Source of the DNA: Cryptomeria japonica
Lineage: Eukaryota; Streptophyta; Pinopsida; Cupressales; Cupressaceae
Direction: 5' to 3'
Assembly (NCBI RefSeq): GCF_030272615.1
Contig: NC_081414.1
Location: forward strand, 914,635,648-914,699,647
DNA length: 64,000 nt
The notes beneath the pieces were generated by a model. It had not been told where the DNA came from, searched no databases, and was given only the letters and a program-made list of their open reading frames with translations. Positions 34,201 through 43,694 of the stretch are shown piece after piece. Within the stretch, counting starts at the first letter, position 1. Every line of letters starts with the position of its first letter. Made by a program: the position numbers and the translations under genes.

Positions 34201-34854
34201 TTTGCAGACACTATAAATGCTTCACTCCTTCACAATAGTGTAGGAAAAGTCATGGAGATATGGACTGAGTTGATAAGAGATAAAGTCATATTGACACCCA
34301 TTTTTGACAGATGGAGGCTTAGGGAGCAGGATTTAGAGTTCATGTGTGTTTCCTGTGATGAAGCAAGAGCTAACCCTATTATCAAATCCACTTCTGATAT
34401 TACTAAGAGTTTATTGCAATTGGCGACAGAGGTGGATAATGTGGAAAGAAGGGTTAAATTGCTTAAAAAGGAATACACTGATCAGGTGTGTGAATTACTC
34501 CCAGGAATTTTTGCTAATCCAGATCAACTGAAAGACAAACAGATATGGCTCAATGAGATAAATGTTAAATTGTCAGCAAGGGTCAAGGGAATTATTGATC
34601 TAGATGACACCTCATTTTTTGTTATAACCATACAGGAAATAGAGAGAATTAAATCACACTACAGTTTTCTTAACTCAGAAGTCAACAAACTGAGGAATTC
34701 TTGGAAAGGGTTGACTAAGGTTAAAAGTAATGTGATTAATTTTGTATGGCCGACCGAGGAGACGTATGGTGAGTGGGGAATTAAATATTCCACTCGAGAT
34801 CCGGAGCAGTTAGAGAACGTCCCTGAAAAGCCAGAGGAGGTTGCAACTGAATAA
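31252..34854 (+). CDS. LTR-encoded protein, 1,200 aa, unknown function (3' LTR copy)
   Basis: Full-length like the 5' copy, with no stop or frameshift. Replacement differences from the 5' copy include R/T in NWL[RT]DP, V/A in GL[VA]VVG, A/E in MYW[AE]LC, E/K in LRK[EK]KW, I/T in VLE[IT]AKF, P/L in RWR[PL]RE and K/E in PT[KE]ET. The ATG is at the same offset. Domain outline as in the first copy: globular half, NLS-like basic cluster, coiled coils, Pro/Ser hinge. Two intact copies of a 3.6-kb frame support recent coding function before insertion; the family is not recognised. Confidence 0.85.
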   Translation: MAPKREFFGKVDYLERSVCDDFLEQLTLSTNQASKAKELVPRAPRLKIGEGLYDKGNWLTDPQVGLSGLGLFKIGFGMRNSPAPQNSIWELDVGKLVVPGVFMDTDLLTQMALNYDSVTRCIRDVNGKTLVEINAEELRKAFGLSEFTNFLEHISFTQLTQVYRAQRTHLRNGPLKELFLKVGGLAVVGPHTQEPFSLSMFTLRAKGMYWELCQVLGEDAESNIPNHYLLMIVQILNPSLAITFDYASYIADAIHGGLMGIKNGKVDRPFGWYSLLMHLFLFKGGDYFASGMDLVKEKEGEKMPVQLWSTVLSWDREDASFLKFDKYFASKIRTLLCSDNPRVPKILLEFLRPKEFAENVKIVHNWGDMYLYPVSTVFRVFGFRGTPFLLPYQVPLKVGIAEILRQIGDLQEAELTGRGKGTIFPTATVAHQFVITKGGWKCFEDFLKPYHLSTAVSRCADPEDFYNGVFRKKVACRGRPHQFHFPEDLIRNEFDLDEQELRKKKWVAYRKALDFVHQFDASYDPLSSFFPLEEKIKFLIICFEDVMQTIKEKRGVVIKNNPEKARMILGKSAPIKAIPPGDYTLHKKAGYSVLVSARGEPSSSKGKRKAHEVIDIQDSPKKQRVGKEVQSDTPLYSPSQSPLHIGDEQAATEYLSQLGSLGEIAYTYDEVEEGMPEEPTKAQMDITSTELKGQEWDPEIKKATSAFLADDSFVTSEAFMQFIWKQHIDKYNARCETRKAEQLNKDPALVEEEIKQEMMEEFKTITPEQGRDLVAQAGVLILPEWNIADALVLDAVRKETKPMEGVTFSKDNAALVMWSLKRNEDKKGKDTTGTSHIGGLMVRRVESTGVVEAASTVLETAKFSVAVAEKDAKEKEALQLKLETVLKAYDSAKEEIKGKESIIARLQSQLAGQSQQGESSTLMITSSPTRPPPTSPIIELPPSPAPSSSQMIEITPQELESLKQTQAYYAGKYEEKIKATVSSFADTINASLLHNSVGKVMEIWTELIRDKVILTPIFDRWRLREQDLEFMCVSCDEARANPIIKSTSDITKSLLQLATEVDNVERRVKLLKKEYTDQVCELLPGIFANPDQLKDKQIWLNEINVKLSARVKGIIDLDDTSFFVITIQEIERIKSHYSFLNSEVNKLRNSWKGLTKVKSNVINFVWPTEETYGEWGIKYSTRDPEQLENVPEKPEEVATE

Positions 34855-35825
34855 CCTGTCCAACAGACTGCTGAAGAAGCTGAAAAGAGCGCATAACTGA
34901 AATTGTAACTTCTTCAATTTTTGAAGTAATTGTAACAAACTTTCCTCAAAGAAGTCCGAAGCTTTGTGCATCCATATTGTTATAAATGGATACCAGGACT
35001 AGAGAGAGAGGGATCACAAATTTTTGTAAGAAAACGCTGCAGAAATGTTATCTGAGCTTTTCCAAAGTTTAATGGAGAATTAGACTCTTGTAAAATCTTT
35101 TTTTTAAATGAATATCAATATACAGACCATCAGTTTTGAGTAAAGCTCTGTGTCGTCTTCAAATTTGTCCTTAATCGTATTTACTCTTTCATTCAGAATA
35201 ATCTAGGATTTTTCTGTTTGAATGGAATTGTAAAGCAATCTCAGTATGGGTGTTTTTAGCATTTCTCTTTAGGAGGGAAATAAAACAGGCATGACCACTC
35301 TACCAGTAAATACTTCGGGACGAACTTTGAATTTTGAGGATCCTAGCTTATTTTGAAGTGATTAAATTCTTGTTGATGTTAGGTATTTACAGGGATAAAT
35401 GGAGACCAAGTTGATGGGAAGTATAGAGATGTTTTATTTCAGGAGTTTTATTCGAGTTTGAGTGTCTCTGTAGCCTTGGATAAAGCACTGGTACTAATTG
35501 AAGCTGTTTATTGCATGCTTTGTTGATCAAATATACTGAAGTTGAATATTGTTTCATTCTTTGCTTTCAGTTGTTTTTTTCAAGGTGAACAAACTCACTG
35601 GTTTTCTGGACTGGTTTGCTGTGGGTTTGTTGCTTTAAGAATGTGAATTTAATTCACAAAGGGTATACCCGCCTGGGCTTAGGGAAGAGCCCGAAGTGTA
35701 GAAGGTCTAACCAAACCTTGTCATATGTTGTCTCTGAAATCCTTTTATCCTTGATGTCTTCTTGGCACTCATTTTAGATTATATTATTAAAGGCATTGAA
35801 GGGTAATCAGATTTTGAGAACAACA
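34855..35825 (+). other. 3' LTR noncoding end with AATAAA
   Basis: Copy of 21129-22099 with AATAAA at 35279-35284, the expected polyadenylation signal of the genomic RNA. The LTR ends at 35825 and the right CATTC follows at 35826-35830. Confidence 0.75.
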
Positions 35826-36437
35826 CATTCCTTTCCCCCTCCAAGCAATTTGGATGCCAAGCATAAAAGTCATAAGTCTAATAATCCACATGTATTCAAG
35901 GATCAACATGTCCAATATAATCGACATGTCAAAAGAAAGCAAAATATGATCTATAAAGAAAAGGAAAAATCCAAAAGATCCAAAAAGCCCACTGAGCAAA
36001 ATAAAGCAAAGTCAAAATCTATATGGGTTCCTAAATCCCTTGTGCAAGCAATGCACTCCAAGGAACCACAAAAGCATGAAAAATCAAAAACCATGTGGAT
36101 CCCTAAGCGACTCCTTGAAGCACAAAAGCCTAAAGAAAAATCCAACTTGGCATCCAAAGTTGCTATTCCTCCATCCAACCCTCTCAAATTTGTTCCTCCA
36201 TCACCTTCTTCATCCATTTTGGGCCCTTATGTCCCAAAATCCCAAGCTATTCCTCCATCCAAATCTCACAATCTGAGATCCATTTTTCCTCCATCAATCT
36301 ACCACCCCTCAAGGTGTGTGCCAATGTCGATCTTGCCTTCATTTCCATCCACTCAAGCCCAATTCTTCCAATACCCTATCCATTATCCAATGCATATTTT
36401 CCATCCTTCCATCCCTCTGGTCCAATCCTTTACATAA
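35826..36437 (+). pseudogene. Right half of the low-complexity open region split by the inner element
   Basis: Continuation of the sequence left of 15563 (the target duplication proves continuity). Lys/Ser/Pro-rich with near repeats KSKSIWVPKSLVQA / KSKTMWIPKRLLEA, then Pro-rich sequence. The ORF appears to start inside the LTR, but that start is chimeric. No domain recognised. Confidence 0.4.
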
Positions 36438-36439
36438 AT

Positions 36440-38660
36440 CCTCACCTTAGTTTCATCTCTTTTTCCATGTCCTTATCCTACCAACGTCTTTGAGCATACT
36501 TTTATAGGCCATGGTCCATTTTTTTTCAAGGCTACTATCCAAAAAAAAAAGATGCTTGAGTCCTTCTTCCATCCCCTATCATGTGTCCATCTTCTATTGA
36601 AAAAGTCAAAAAGAGAAAAAAAAGTGAAAAAAAAAAGACAAAATAAAAAAAGTAAAGCAAAAATAATTTGTCCACTGGTGAAAACCTGGCAAACAGGCAC
36701 CTTGGGCAAGTACCATGATGAAAACCTGGCAAACAGGCGTCATGCGTAATCTATGAACTTCTTGCACACCACACTTGGGGGCAGGTTTCCTCCTTCATAT
36801 CCTATTGCCCTTCATTATCCTATCATATCATGTCATACTCCTCCATTATCCTATTGTCCCTCATGTCCATTTCCTCTTTCCACCTTTGATCTTGATAAGG
36901 CTGAGGATCATCATGAGCATCATGCATCTTGTTTGTAGCTTTTAGTCCATCATAGCTTTTGGTCTTTATCCATTTGCTTATTACAACTTTTCATCCATAT
37001 TCCTTGTCTTATTGCAACTTTCTGCCACTATCCCTTAGCCAATCCCGACCTTTAGTCCATGTCCCTTATCCATTCCTTGTCATGCTTATCCTATCCATAT
37101 CTTATCACTATCCATACACTCTTTTTGTTCCTTGATCTTGATCTGACATAAGGACACAACATTTAAACATGGTTTCCAAAACCTCTTGACATGTCCCTCA
37201 TGCCATGTTCCTGCTTTACATTATCATATCCAGTCTCTTGCCCCATCATGCAATAGCCCTTGAAAATTGCATCCGTATTGTCTCCATGATAAAAGGCCTT
37301 TGTTTTCCCTCTATCCACCAACATTTCAAAAAGCCTATTTATTCACCTGTCATATTCCTTACCTTGCTAGACACTAGGGGCAAAATCATAAAAATTGAAA
37401 AATGTCCTGAAATAATCAAAAAAATTGAAAAAAATCCTGAAATCATTCAAAAACATCAAAAAAATCATGTGTTCATTTTCAGCTAAAATGTCCTGAAAAA
37501 ATCATAAAAATTGAAAAATGTCCTGAAATAATCCAAAAAAAAAATTGAAAAATGTCCTGAAATAATCCAAAAAAAAGTCAAATAAAGTCCTGAAAAAATG
37601 AACACAAAAAAATTGTAAAAAATCGAAAAGCAAAACAAAACAAAAAATATCCTCTTGGTGCATAAGACAGATCGCTGAGCATACATCCAACGACAATCAA
37701 TCATACATTGTGCTTTAATGAAATCACGCTTAAACAAATGAGCTTTTCAATCAAACCAGACATTCAAACTGATCGCACTTGTCATATCACTCAACCGCAA
37801 ATTTATTTGTCCTTGTCACTGATATCATGGGTCTTATACAGGGTGTGGTATACTCGAAACCAGACTGTGTCCTGTCTTAGACGGGGTACCGCACATCTTG
37901 AAACCAGACAGCATGATTGTCCTATCAGCACTTTCAACTTTTGACAATGAAGATCAAGATGTTTGTTTGATTTGCTGGAATTTGTGCATCTTATCTTTTT
38001 ACTGAATGATCTTTGGCTTCAATCATGTTCCTATGTTGCTCGATGATGTCACTGAGTGATTTAGAGTGGCCGGGATGGTTCATGGTTCTTTTCTTTTTTG
38101 TTGTGATTGTTGTTTGTCTATGATGTGTCTATCTTTTGAAAAAAGGGGTGCATTTCAGCTCTGGCCTTCAATGCCATGATGCTACGCATCCATTTTGCTA
38201 CATTAAAATAAAGGTTCTCACCTACAAAGTGCATTACTGAAAGCAAGTTTTTCTTCGTCTCTAACTGTCCTCCATCTCATTTTCTTCTTACTAACATTTC
38301 TTCCATCAGTTTGGATAGTTAGTTCGGTCTAGTGCTCTGATTTCTCTACATACATATGTTGCATCCTGCATCCATTTGGTTAGTACATTTGCATTACATC
38401 AAGCATCATATCAAGCATTTTATCCATTTCATATTATCAATGCATCAAAAACATATAAAAAAAATATATATCTATACATATTCCACAATGGTACATAAAT
38501 AGTGCATAAGTCATCCATACATATGTCATAACACATTGCATCCCATCATATCGATGCATGTCATATCATATATCACCATAATATCGGAGTACAAAATTGG
38601 ACTGTCTGTCCTAAGTATGGCCCGCAGGCTGACTACAAAATGTCAAACTACATAAACGTC
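36440..38660 (+). other. Noncoding 3' region of the second gypsy element
   Basis: No gene. It contains two copies of GAAAACCTGGCAAACAGGC (36680 and 36721), the phrase CACTTGGGGGCAG (36771; on minus also near 51775), A-rich repeats with TGTCCTGAAATAATC (37390-37600), and CAT-rich sequence at 38340-38570. The same set follows integrase in the other family members here. Confidence 0.6.
37380..37640. repeat. A-rich AAAAATTGAAAAATGTCCTGA tandem repeats
   Basis: Six or so degenerate copies of (A)nTTGAAAAATGTCCTGAAAT. Similar repeats occur at 44880-44990 in the outer element, and T-rich counterparts at 51620-51720 and 52030-52095 in the minus-strand nested element. Confidence 0.75.
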
Positions 38661-39194
38661 CACTGTCTGTCATACAGAGCATGTGCCTCTGTCACTGGGT
38701 GCTCCCTCTGTCCTCCTCATCCCTGCCATGTCTCGCGGATGATGTCCCTCCTGGTCTTGGCTATGGTGGTCTCATAGGTCCACTCACCCCCATGCTACTC
38801 AATGACCTCCGAGAGTGTGCCCTGCTCTCTGTCCTCGATCGTGCCCAATATGAAGCTGCTCTCTGCTCTGGTGGAACTGTGCTCTCATATAGTGTCCTCC
38901 AATGGCGTATCTCCTCTCTGGTCTCTACCAGCATCTGTGCCATCTCCCGTGCACTGGCATCCCGAATCGACCCAATATACTCAATGACTCTCTATTCTTC
39001 TCGCTGTGCCTGAGCTATCACTGTATCTCGAGCCGCTATGAGTCTGGTTATCTCCGCTTTGAACTGCTCATGCTCTCTCTCTAAAGTCGCAATGTGATCC
39101 TGCTGACTCACTATGGTAGCCCTGCACATCTCCATCTCCTCTATCCTAGCTGTTTCTGGCTCTATGGGTATATCCTACAATGCCTCCTGCTCGT

Positions 39195-39310
39195 CATCTC
39201 CATCCTCATCTTCGTCCTTGTCATCCCCCTCCTCATCTTCGTCCTTGTCATCCCCCTCATCCTCATCACCGTCCTCATCCTCCTTGTCCTCATCATCTCC
39301 CTCCTCCTCT
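39195..39310. repeat. TCCTCATC/GTCCTTGTCATCCCC microrepeat (Asp/Glu tail of PMD relic)
   Basis: Short tandem units that on the minus strand encode an almost pure Asp/Glu/Gly/Lys run. The Ser-rich plus-strand ORF is the complement. Confidence 0.75.
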
Positions 39311-40679
39311 CCAGCGAGTGGGAAGTCCTCCTGTCTCCTAGGTACTGGAATATTCGGATCTGTCAATGGCACTGGTCGTCGTCGTGCAAACCATCTCTCA
39401 TACTCCTCTGTCGTCCTGGCATCCGCCACATCTGATCTCCAATCCCACTGTCTCTGTTGTAGCTGTGAGAAGTCTGTATATGCTATGTGTGGCTGAATCA
39501 TACTCCCCCACTGACTCGTCTCTCTGTGAGATCGGGCAAAGTGTGCAGTCCTCCTAGGTACATCCTACCTCTCTCTAAACTGTCGTCTGACTCTCTCTGG
39601 CTAGTACAACTCAATCACTCTCTGGCGATTCACTGGTCGCCCAATTAGGTACCTCTCCTGTCTACAATACGGTAACTCCTCACTATCATCTGACCATCCT
39701 GGGCAGTCACGATATGGCCTCCATGTGAACTCTCTTAGTCTATCTAGCTCGTGTCGCCAATATAATATGTATCCAAAAGGACCCTGTCTCAGTGCTCCCC
39801 CATAGCAGTACACATATGGTCGATGTGGTACTACCTGTCTCTCTGTAATCGGTCGACATATGGCTATGTGCTCAAATGCCCATACCTGTAGCAATGTGAC
39901 TCCACAGCTCAATGTCTGCTCTCCCTGATATGCTATCTGATGCAACTGAAAATACAGCATAGCCAATACACATGGTCCCCATGCATACACCGTCCCCTCT
40001 ATCGCCATCCGCTCTAGCACTCTTCCCCATCCAATAGGGAATCCATATCCTCATCTGTCTCCTGCTAGTAGACATGCTATCACCACATATCATCGATCAT
40101 ACTCTGATGCCATGGTCTCCCAATCGATCTCCCTCTCTACGATATCCAGATCATCTGCGTCGCACTCAAATAATCTGCACAGCATGTCTCTCCTTGTCAC
40201 TGGGTCATACTCTACCATCTCTCCATGAATCGAAATGTGGAGGATACGCCATACATCCTCCAGTGTCACTGTCGCCTCTCTAGTCGCCAAATGGAATGAG
40301 GAAGTCTCCGAATGCCATCGCTTTGCCAATGCGGTAAGCAATCCTGTGTTTGCCCTAATCTCGGGCATGAATGTGACATAGTATATCCCCAGTCCTGCTA
40401 ATGTATCTCTATCTGTGCTCCTGAGTCTATGTCGTAGCATGAAGCAGTCAGGTCGGTTCTCCCGCATGATCAATGGATACTGTCCACTTTGCATCACAAT
40501 TGGGGCATATTTTGTCAGTTTTAGGGTTTTCTTCTATGGGTTGCATTTCCTCATTTCATCCACAAATCAGGTTGTTTCTAAGCTATTCTGACCTATCCTA
40601 CCCTTATCCACCCCTTTCTAGATCATTTGCATGTTGTTTTGACCAAAATTAGGGTTTACACTGCACAATTGTGCCTATG

Positions 40680-40790
40680 TGATGAGTCCTGCGCCTATGT
40701 CATGTAACCTGCGCCTGTGTCTCCCTACACAAGCATAGAAGACCCTACACAAGTGCAGGATTCGCCCTACACAAGCGCAGGAGTCCCTTT
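40680..40790. repeat. CCCTACACAAGCGCAGGA short tandem repeat
   Basis: Three near copies of CCCTACACAAGNGCAGGA together with CCTGCGCCTATGT words, in the leader of the PMD relic. Confidence 0.6.
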
Positions 40791-41309
40791 CTGCATCCCC
40801 TGTAGGCCCCGCAATGTCCCGCAAGCAAGTCAAATTCATCAAATTGAAAACATGGGTTTTTGAGATACATACCGGTGCTCCCGCATCGTCCGATCGTTTG
40901 TACATGCGTACATGTTCTCCGAGGTGATCTGCCCTTGGAATGTTCGCCATCTCTCTGCAAGTGTTCTTTTCCAGAGCAACAAATCCTCTTCTTGGGCTAG
41001 TGCAAATGAGCAAATTTCATTCTCTTTGCCTCATTTATAGATCTTTGTCAGTGCATAGATGGACGTGCACTCTCTCCATCTCATGTTGGTCGCGGTCTTT
41101 TGCGTCTTCTTTTGTTTGTCCTTCATGCATTCAGTCTTCGATTGTCAGTCTATTTGCTCCTATCATTTTCTATCATTTTTATCGATCAATTGGCCTCTTC
41201 TCTGCATGTTTCCGGCCAATTCCTCGAGGGGGCATGCATATGTCATTATTATTGTCTGGGGCATTTTCATTACTGTTCTTTGAAACAACCCTTAAAATCG
41301 CATTGTCTC

Positions 41310-41323
41310 AAAGAGGGGCAAAA
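41310..41323 (+). other. Polypurine tract of second gypsy element
   Basis: AAAGAGGGGCAAAA directly before TGTAGACACC. The same tract precedes the outer 3' LTR and, on the minus strand, the nested element's 3' LTR. Confidence 0.8.
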
Positions 41324-42058
41324 TGTAGACACCTAAAAATGGTCAACGCTTGCGGGATCATACTTTAATATTTGTGCATTGCCTCATTTTAGGTTTTTGC
41401 ATCGCATTAACATTTCCCCTATGTCACGCACTTGGTTTTTATCATTTGCGAGCATCGAGTCATTCTTTTACATTCTTCATCTATCTCGCTTTCGAATTTG
41501 GTCTTGTCAGCAACAATTTTTTAATCATGATTTTGGTCGATCTTTGTCCTTGTCAATCTTGTCATATTGCGATCGATTCGTCATCGATCCTTGTCCTTTT
41601 CAATCATGTCAATTTGGTCAATTTGTCATTGATTTTTGTCAACCAATCTCAATCAAATCATTTATCAACACTGGTCATTTATCAATTCAAAATCATGATC
41701 AAATCGATATCAATTATCCTTCATCAAGACCTAATTGTCGTCCTTACATTTCTAATTCATCTTCCAAGGTTTTATGATTTATTCATTTAATCTTGTTTGT
41801 CATTTCCCCCTCTAGGATTAATAAATTATTTATTTATCCTAAGTCTTCATGTCACAATTAAATGTTTGTTTAATTGGCTAATTAATTCCTCTACATTTAG
41901 ATCTACATTTGGTTTGCATAGTCTTTAGTTTTGAATGTTTCATTTTCATGTCTCTATTGAGTGTGTTAGGATTGATCATTGCAATGAGCTTTTGTGATTG
42001 AGCTAGATTTGTATTTTGATATTTACTTGCTTTGATGATTTCCAATTTCCTAGCTACA
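41324..42058 (+). repeat. 3' LTR of second gypsy element (about 735 bp)
   Basis: Starts TGTAGACACCTAAAAATGG just after the polypurine tract and plausibly ends CTAGCTACA at 42058, where outer RT coding resumes. It shares the CCTAAAAATGGTC phrase with the outer LTR start. No partner LTR is present. Confidence 0.6.
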
Positions 42059-42664
42059 GTATTCATTAATGGATGCATTCTCTAGTTACAATCAGATCAA
42101 GATAGCACCTGAAGATCAAGAAAAGACAACTTTCACATGTGCATGGGGAACCTTCTGCTGGAATGTTATGTTGGTTGGTCTAAAGAACGCAAGAGCAACT
42201 TACCAAAGAGAAGTAAACACTATCTTCCATGATATGATGCATAAAAACATGGAAGATTATGTTGATGACACCCTGGTAAAGACTATGAAGAGATCTACCA
42301 ATATTCAAGAGCTAGGCCTCATACTAGATAGAATGGAAAGATTCAAGCTCTGGTTAAATCCTAAAAAGTGTGCATTTGGGGTAACATAGGAAAATTTCTT
42401 GGTTACATAATTTCAAAAAAAGGAATTGAGGTTGACCCTGAAAAGGTCCAAGCTATAATGGAAATGCCTCCACCCAAGAATATCAATCAGATGAGAAGTT
42501 TACAAGGTCGTCTTCAGTCAATAAGGCATTTTATATCTCAGCTAGCAGACAAAGCTCAACCCTTCATGAAGGTATTAAGGAAAGGGATTCAATACAACTG
42601 GGATAAAGATTGTGAACAACATTTACAAAAATCAAAGAATATCTTTCTAATCCACCCATATTAA
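42057..42664 (+). pseudogene. Outer element reverse transcriptase, C-terminal two thirds
   Basis: Enters at LMDAFSSYNQIKIAPEDQEK, lacking the upstream RT motifs. The catalytic box is YVDDTLV (about 42258-42278). A one-base loss near 42389 shifts frame in the FGVT-GKFLGYI segment; the rest (LGYIISKKGIEVDPEKVQAI) is in the next frame to 42664. RT would copy the genomic RNA. The missing N-terminus and the frameshift make it inactive. Confidence 0.9.
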
Positions 42665-42679
42665 TGCCATAGATTCAAG

Positions 42680-43030
42680 GTAAGCCACTGATCCTGTACA
42701 TATCAGCTACAGATACTTCACTAGGGGCACTTTTGTCACAACAAGGTGTCAATAAAAAGGAACGAGCTATTTATTACATCAGTAGAACATTGGTGTCATA
42801 TGAAATGAACTACACTATAATAGAGAAGGCATGCTTAGCATTGGTCTTTGCATCACAAAAATTAAGGCACTATATGTTGGTACACTCTATTCAGCTGGTA
42901 GCTAAGATTGATCCACTCAAATATCTTCTCAGTAAAGCAATGCTTACAGGAAGACTAGCCAAATGGGTCATGGTCCTTATAGAATTTGATATTGAATATA
43001 TGGAATGGAAATCCATCAAAGGATAGGTTA
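42680..43030 (+). pseudogene. Outer element RT-linked RNase H (gRNH)
   Basis: LYISATDTSLGALLSQQGVN opens the domain, followed by ERAIYYISRTLVSYEMNYT and EKACLALVFASQKLRHYM. Acidic catalytic positions are eroded relative to the DAS...E...D pattern, as expected when a second RNase H is present. A TAG at 43024-43026 interrupts before IADQLAEDPLED. Confidence 0.8.
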
Positions 43031-43089
43031 TTGCAGACCAACTTGCTGAGGATCCACTTGAAGACAGTCAACCTCTGCATATAGAATTC

Positions 43090-43560
43090 CCAGATGAATC
43101 AATCATGCACCTTACTGAACAATCATGGAAGATGTTCTTTGATGGGTCTTTCACTCAACATGGTTCTAGTGTCGGGATACTTTTTATTACTCCCCAAAAA
43201 TACTCAATTCCAAAAGGTTACAAGATTCTCTTCCCTTGCACGAACATGGGATCAAGCTGGCCATCGAGTGGAAAATCATTGAATTACACATCTATGGAGA
43301 TTCACAACTCATCATCAACCAAATCAATGACCTATATCAGACAAGAGATGAGAAATTAATGCCTTATAAGAGAATGGTGGGTGATCTCAAGAAATACTTT
43401 GCCTTTGTATCGTTTCAACGGATCCCTAGAACAACAAATAGAGCAGCGGATGCAATGGCCACTTTGGCATCTATACCACAGCTACAGGAATCTAATTTTT
43501 GCTTTGAATTCCTGGTGGAAGAGTTACATTACCCTACCTATGATTCTCCCAAGTCCTAGA
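43090..43560 (+). pseudogene. Outer element archaeal-type RNase H (aRNH), downstream of gRNH
   Basis: SWKMFFDGSFTQHGSSVGIL gives the first catalytic Asp, IYGDSQLIINQIND the third, and NRAADAMATLAS the last. The glutamate block (NNIAEYEAL in the relic at 5.7 kb) has been deleted between LFPCTN and HGIKLAIEWK, together with a frameshift. Its position between gRNH and integrase is the standard Tat layout, unlike the inner element. Confidence 0.85.
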
Positions 43561-43694
43561 TGGTATGTTCTATTATTGGACATGACTCATCTCAGTATAG
43601 CCACATTTACTCTTACCTGCTTGACCAAGTTGTCCCTACTAATCTTTCCCAAAATGAAAAAAGGAACCTAATCTAAAATGCGTCATGATACGTC

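Larger units (their letters stand above)
15564..35825 (+). mobile_element. Inner Ty3/gypsy (Tat-type) element with 6.5-kb gene-bearing LTRs, intact ends
   Basis: LTRs 15564-22099 and 29290-35825, each 6,536 bp, TGTTATCG...GAACAACA, flanked by identical CATTC. Total 20,262 bp, internal part 7,190 bp. By eye I count roughly 25 substitutions between the LTRs (about 0.4%), mostly transitions and several at CpG, so insertion was recent. Internal: PBS, a long gag-pol frame with one amber codon, and a short 3' end. Each LTR carries a 1,200-codon ORF. The presence of aRNase H places it with the Tat lineage, but the domain order is unusual. Apart from the amber codon I see no disabling lesion. Confidence 0.95.
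29290..35825 (+). repeat. 3' LTR of inner element (6,536 bp)
   Basis: Same length and layout as the 5' LTR, offset exactly 13,726 bp throughout, so there is no net indel. Differences seen include C/T at 15778 against 29504, and GACACG/GACATG and GTCCGTG/GTCTGTG in the U3 repeats. Within the ORF I see about 12 replacement and 3 silent changes, the proportion expected for neutral drift since insertion. Confidence 0.96.
38680..41013 (-). pseudogene. Antisense plant mobile domain (PMD, aminotransferase-like) gene relic
   Basis: Minus-strand pieces in order: 40675-41013 leader-like; 40090-40497 with LAKRWHSETSSFHLATREAT, VTLEDVWRILHISIHGEMV, the hallmark N-terminal PMD block; 39601-40020 with YAWGPCVLAMLYFQLHQIA and LLQVWAFEHIAICRP; 39175-39501 with an Asp/Glu-rich tail from GTCCTCATC-type repeats; 38761-38943 with RHWRTLYESTVPPEQRAASY. 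The pieces are separated by stops or frame changes, so it is a pseudogene, though long open parts survive. It lies antisense between the 3' noncoding region and the LTR at 41324, its start about 310 bp from the LTR, so an LTR antisense promoter is conceivable. A relic of the same gene is at 1-2775. Confidence 0.8.
14480..42058 (+). mobile_element. Foreign block inside outer element: fragment of a second, PMD-carrying gypsy element plus the inner element
   Basis: The outer pol is interrupted from about 14480 to 42058. Without the inner element (15564-35825) the block holds a Pro/Ser/Asp-rich open region (14525-15454 and 35826-36437), a 3' noncoding region (36440-38660), an antisense PMD relic (38680-41013), a polypurine tract (41310-41323) and an LTR (41324-42058). 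The order matches the remnant at 1-5835. No 5' LTR, RT or integrase of this element is visible, so the left junction is approximate and its origin (insertion followed by deletion, or recombination) is open. Confidence 0.6.

Noticed and set aside
35796-36437. 213-codon ORF beginning inside the 3' LTR
   Set aside because: Its start is in the LTR end and the rest in the target sequence; the joined frame is a chance chimera created by insertion.
36753-37486. Plus-strand ORFs of 61 and 93 codons
   Set aside because: Composition follows CATCC and A-rich repeats of the gypsy 3' noncoding region.
39113-39496. Ser-rich 127-codon plus-strand ORF
   Set aside because: Complement of the Asp/Glu-encoding tail of the antisense PMD relic.
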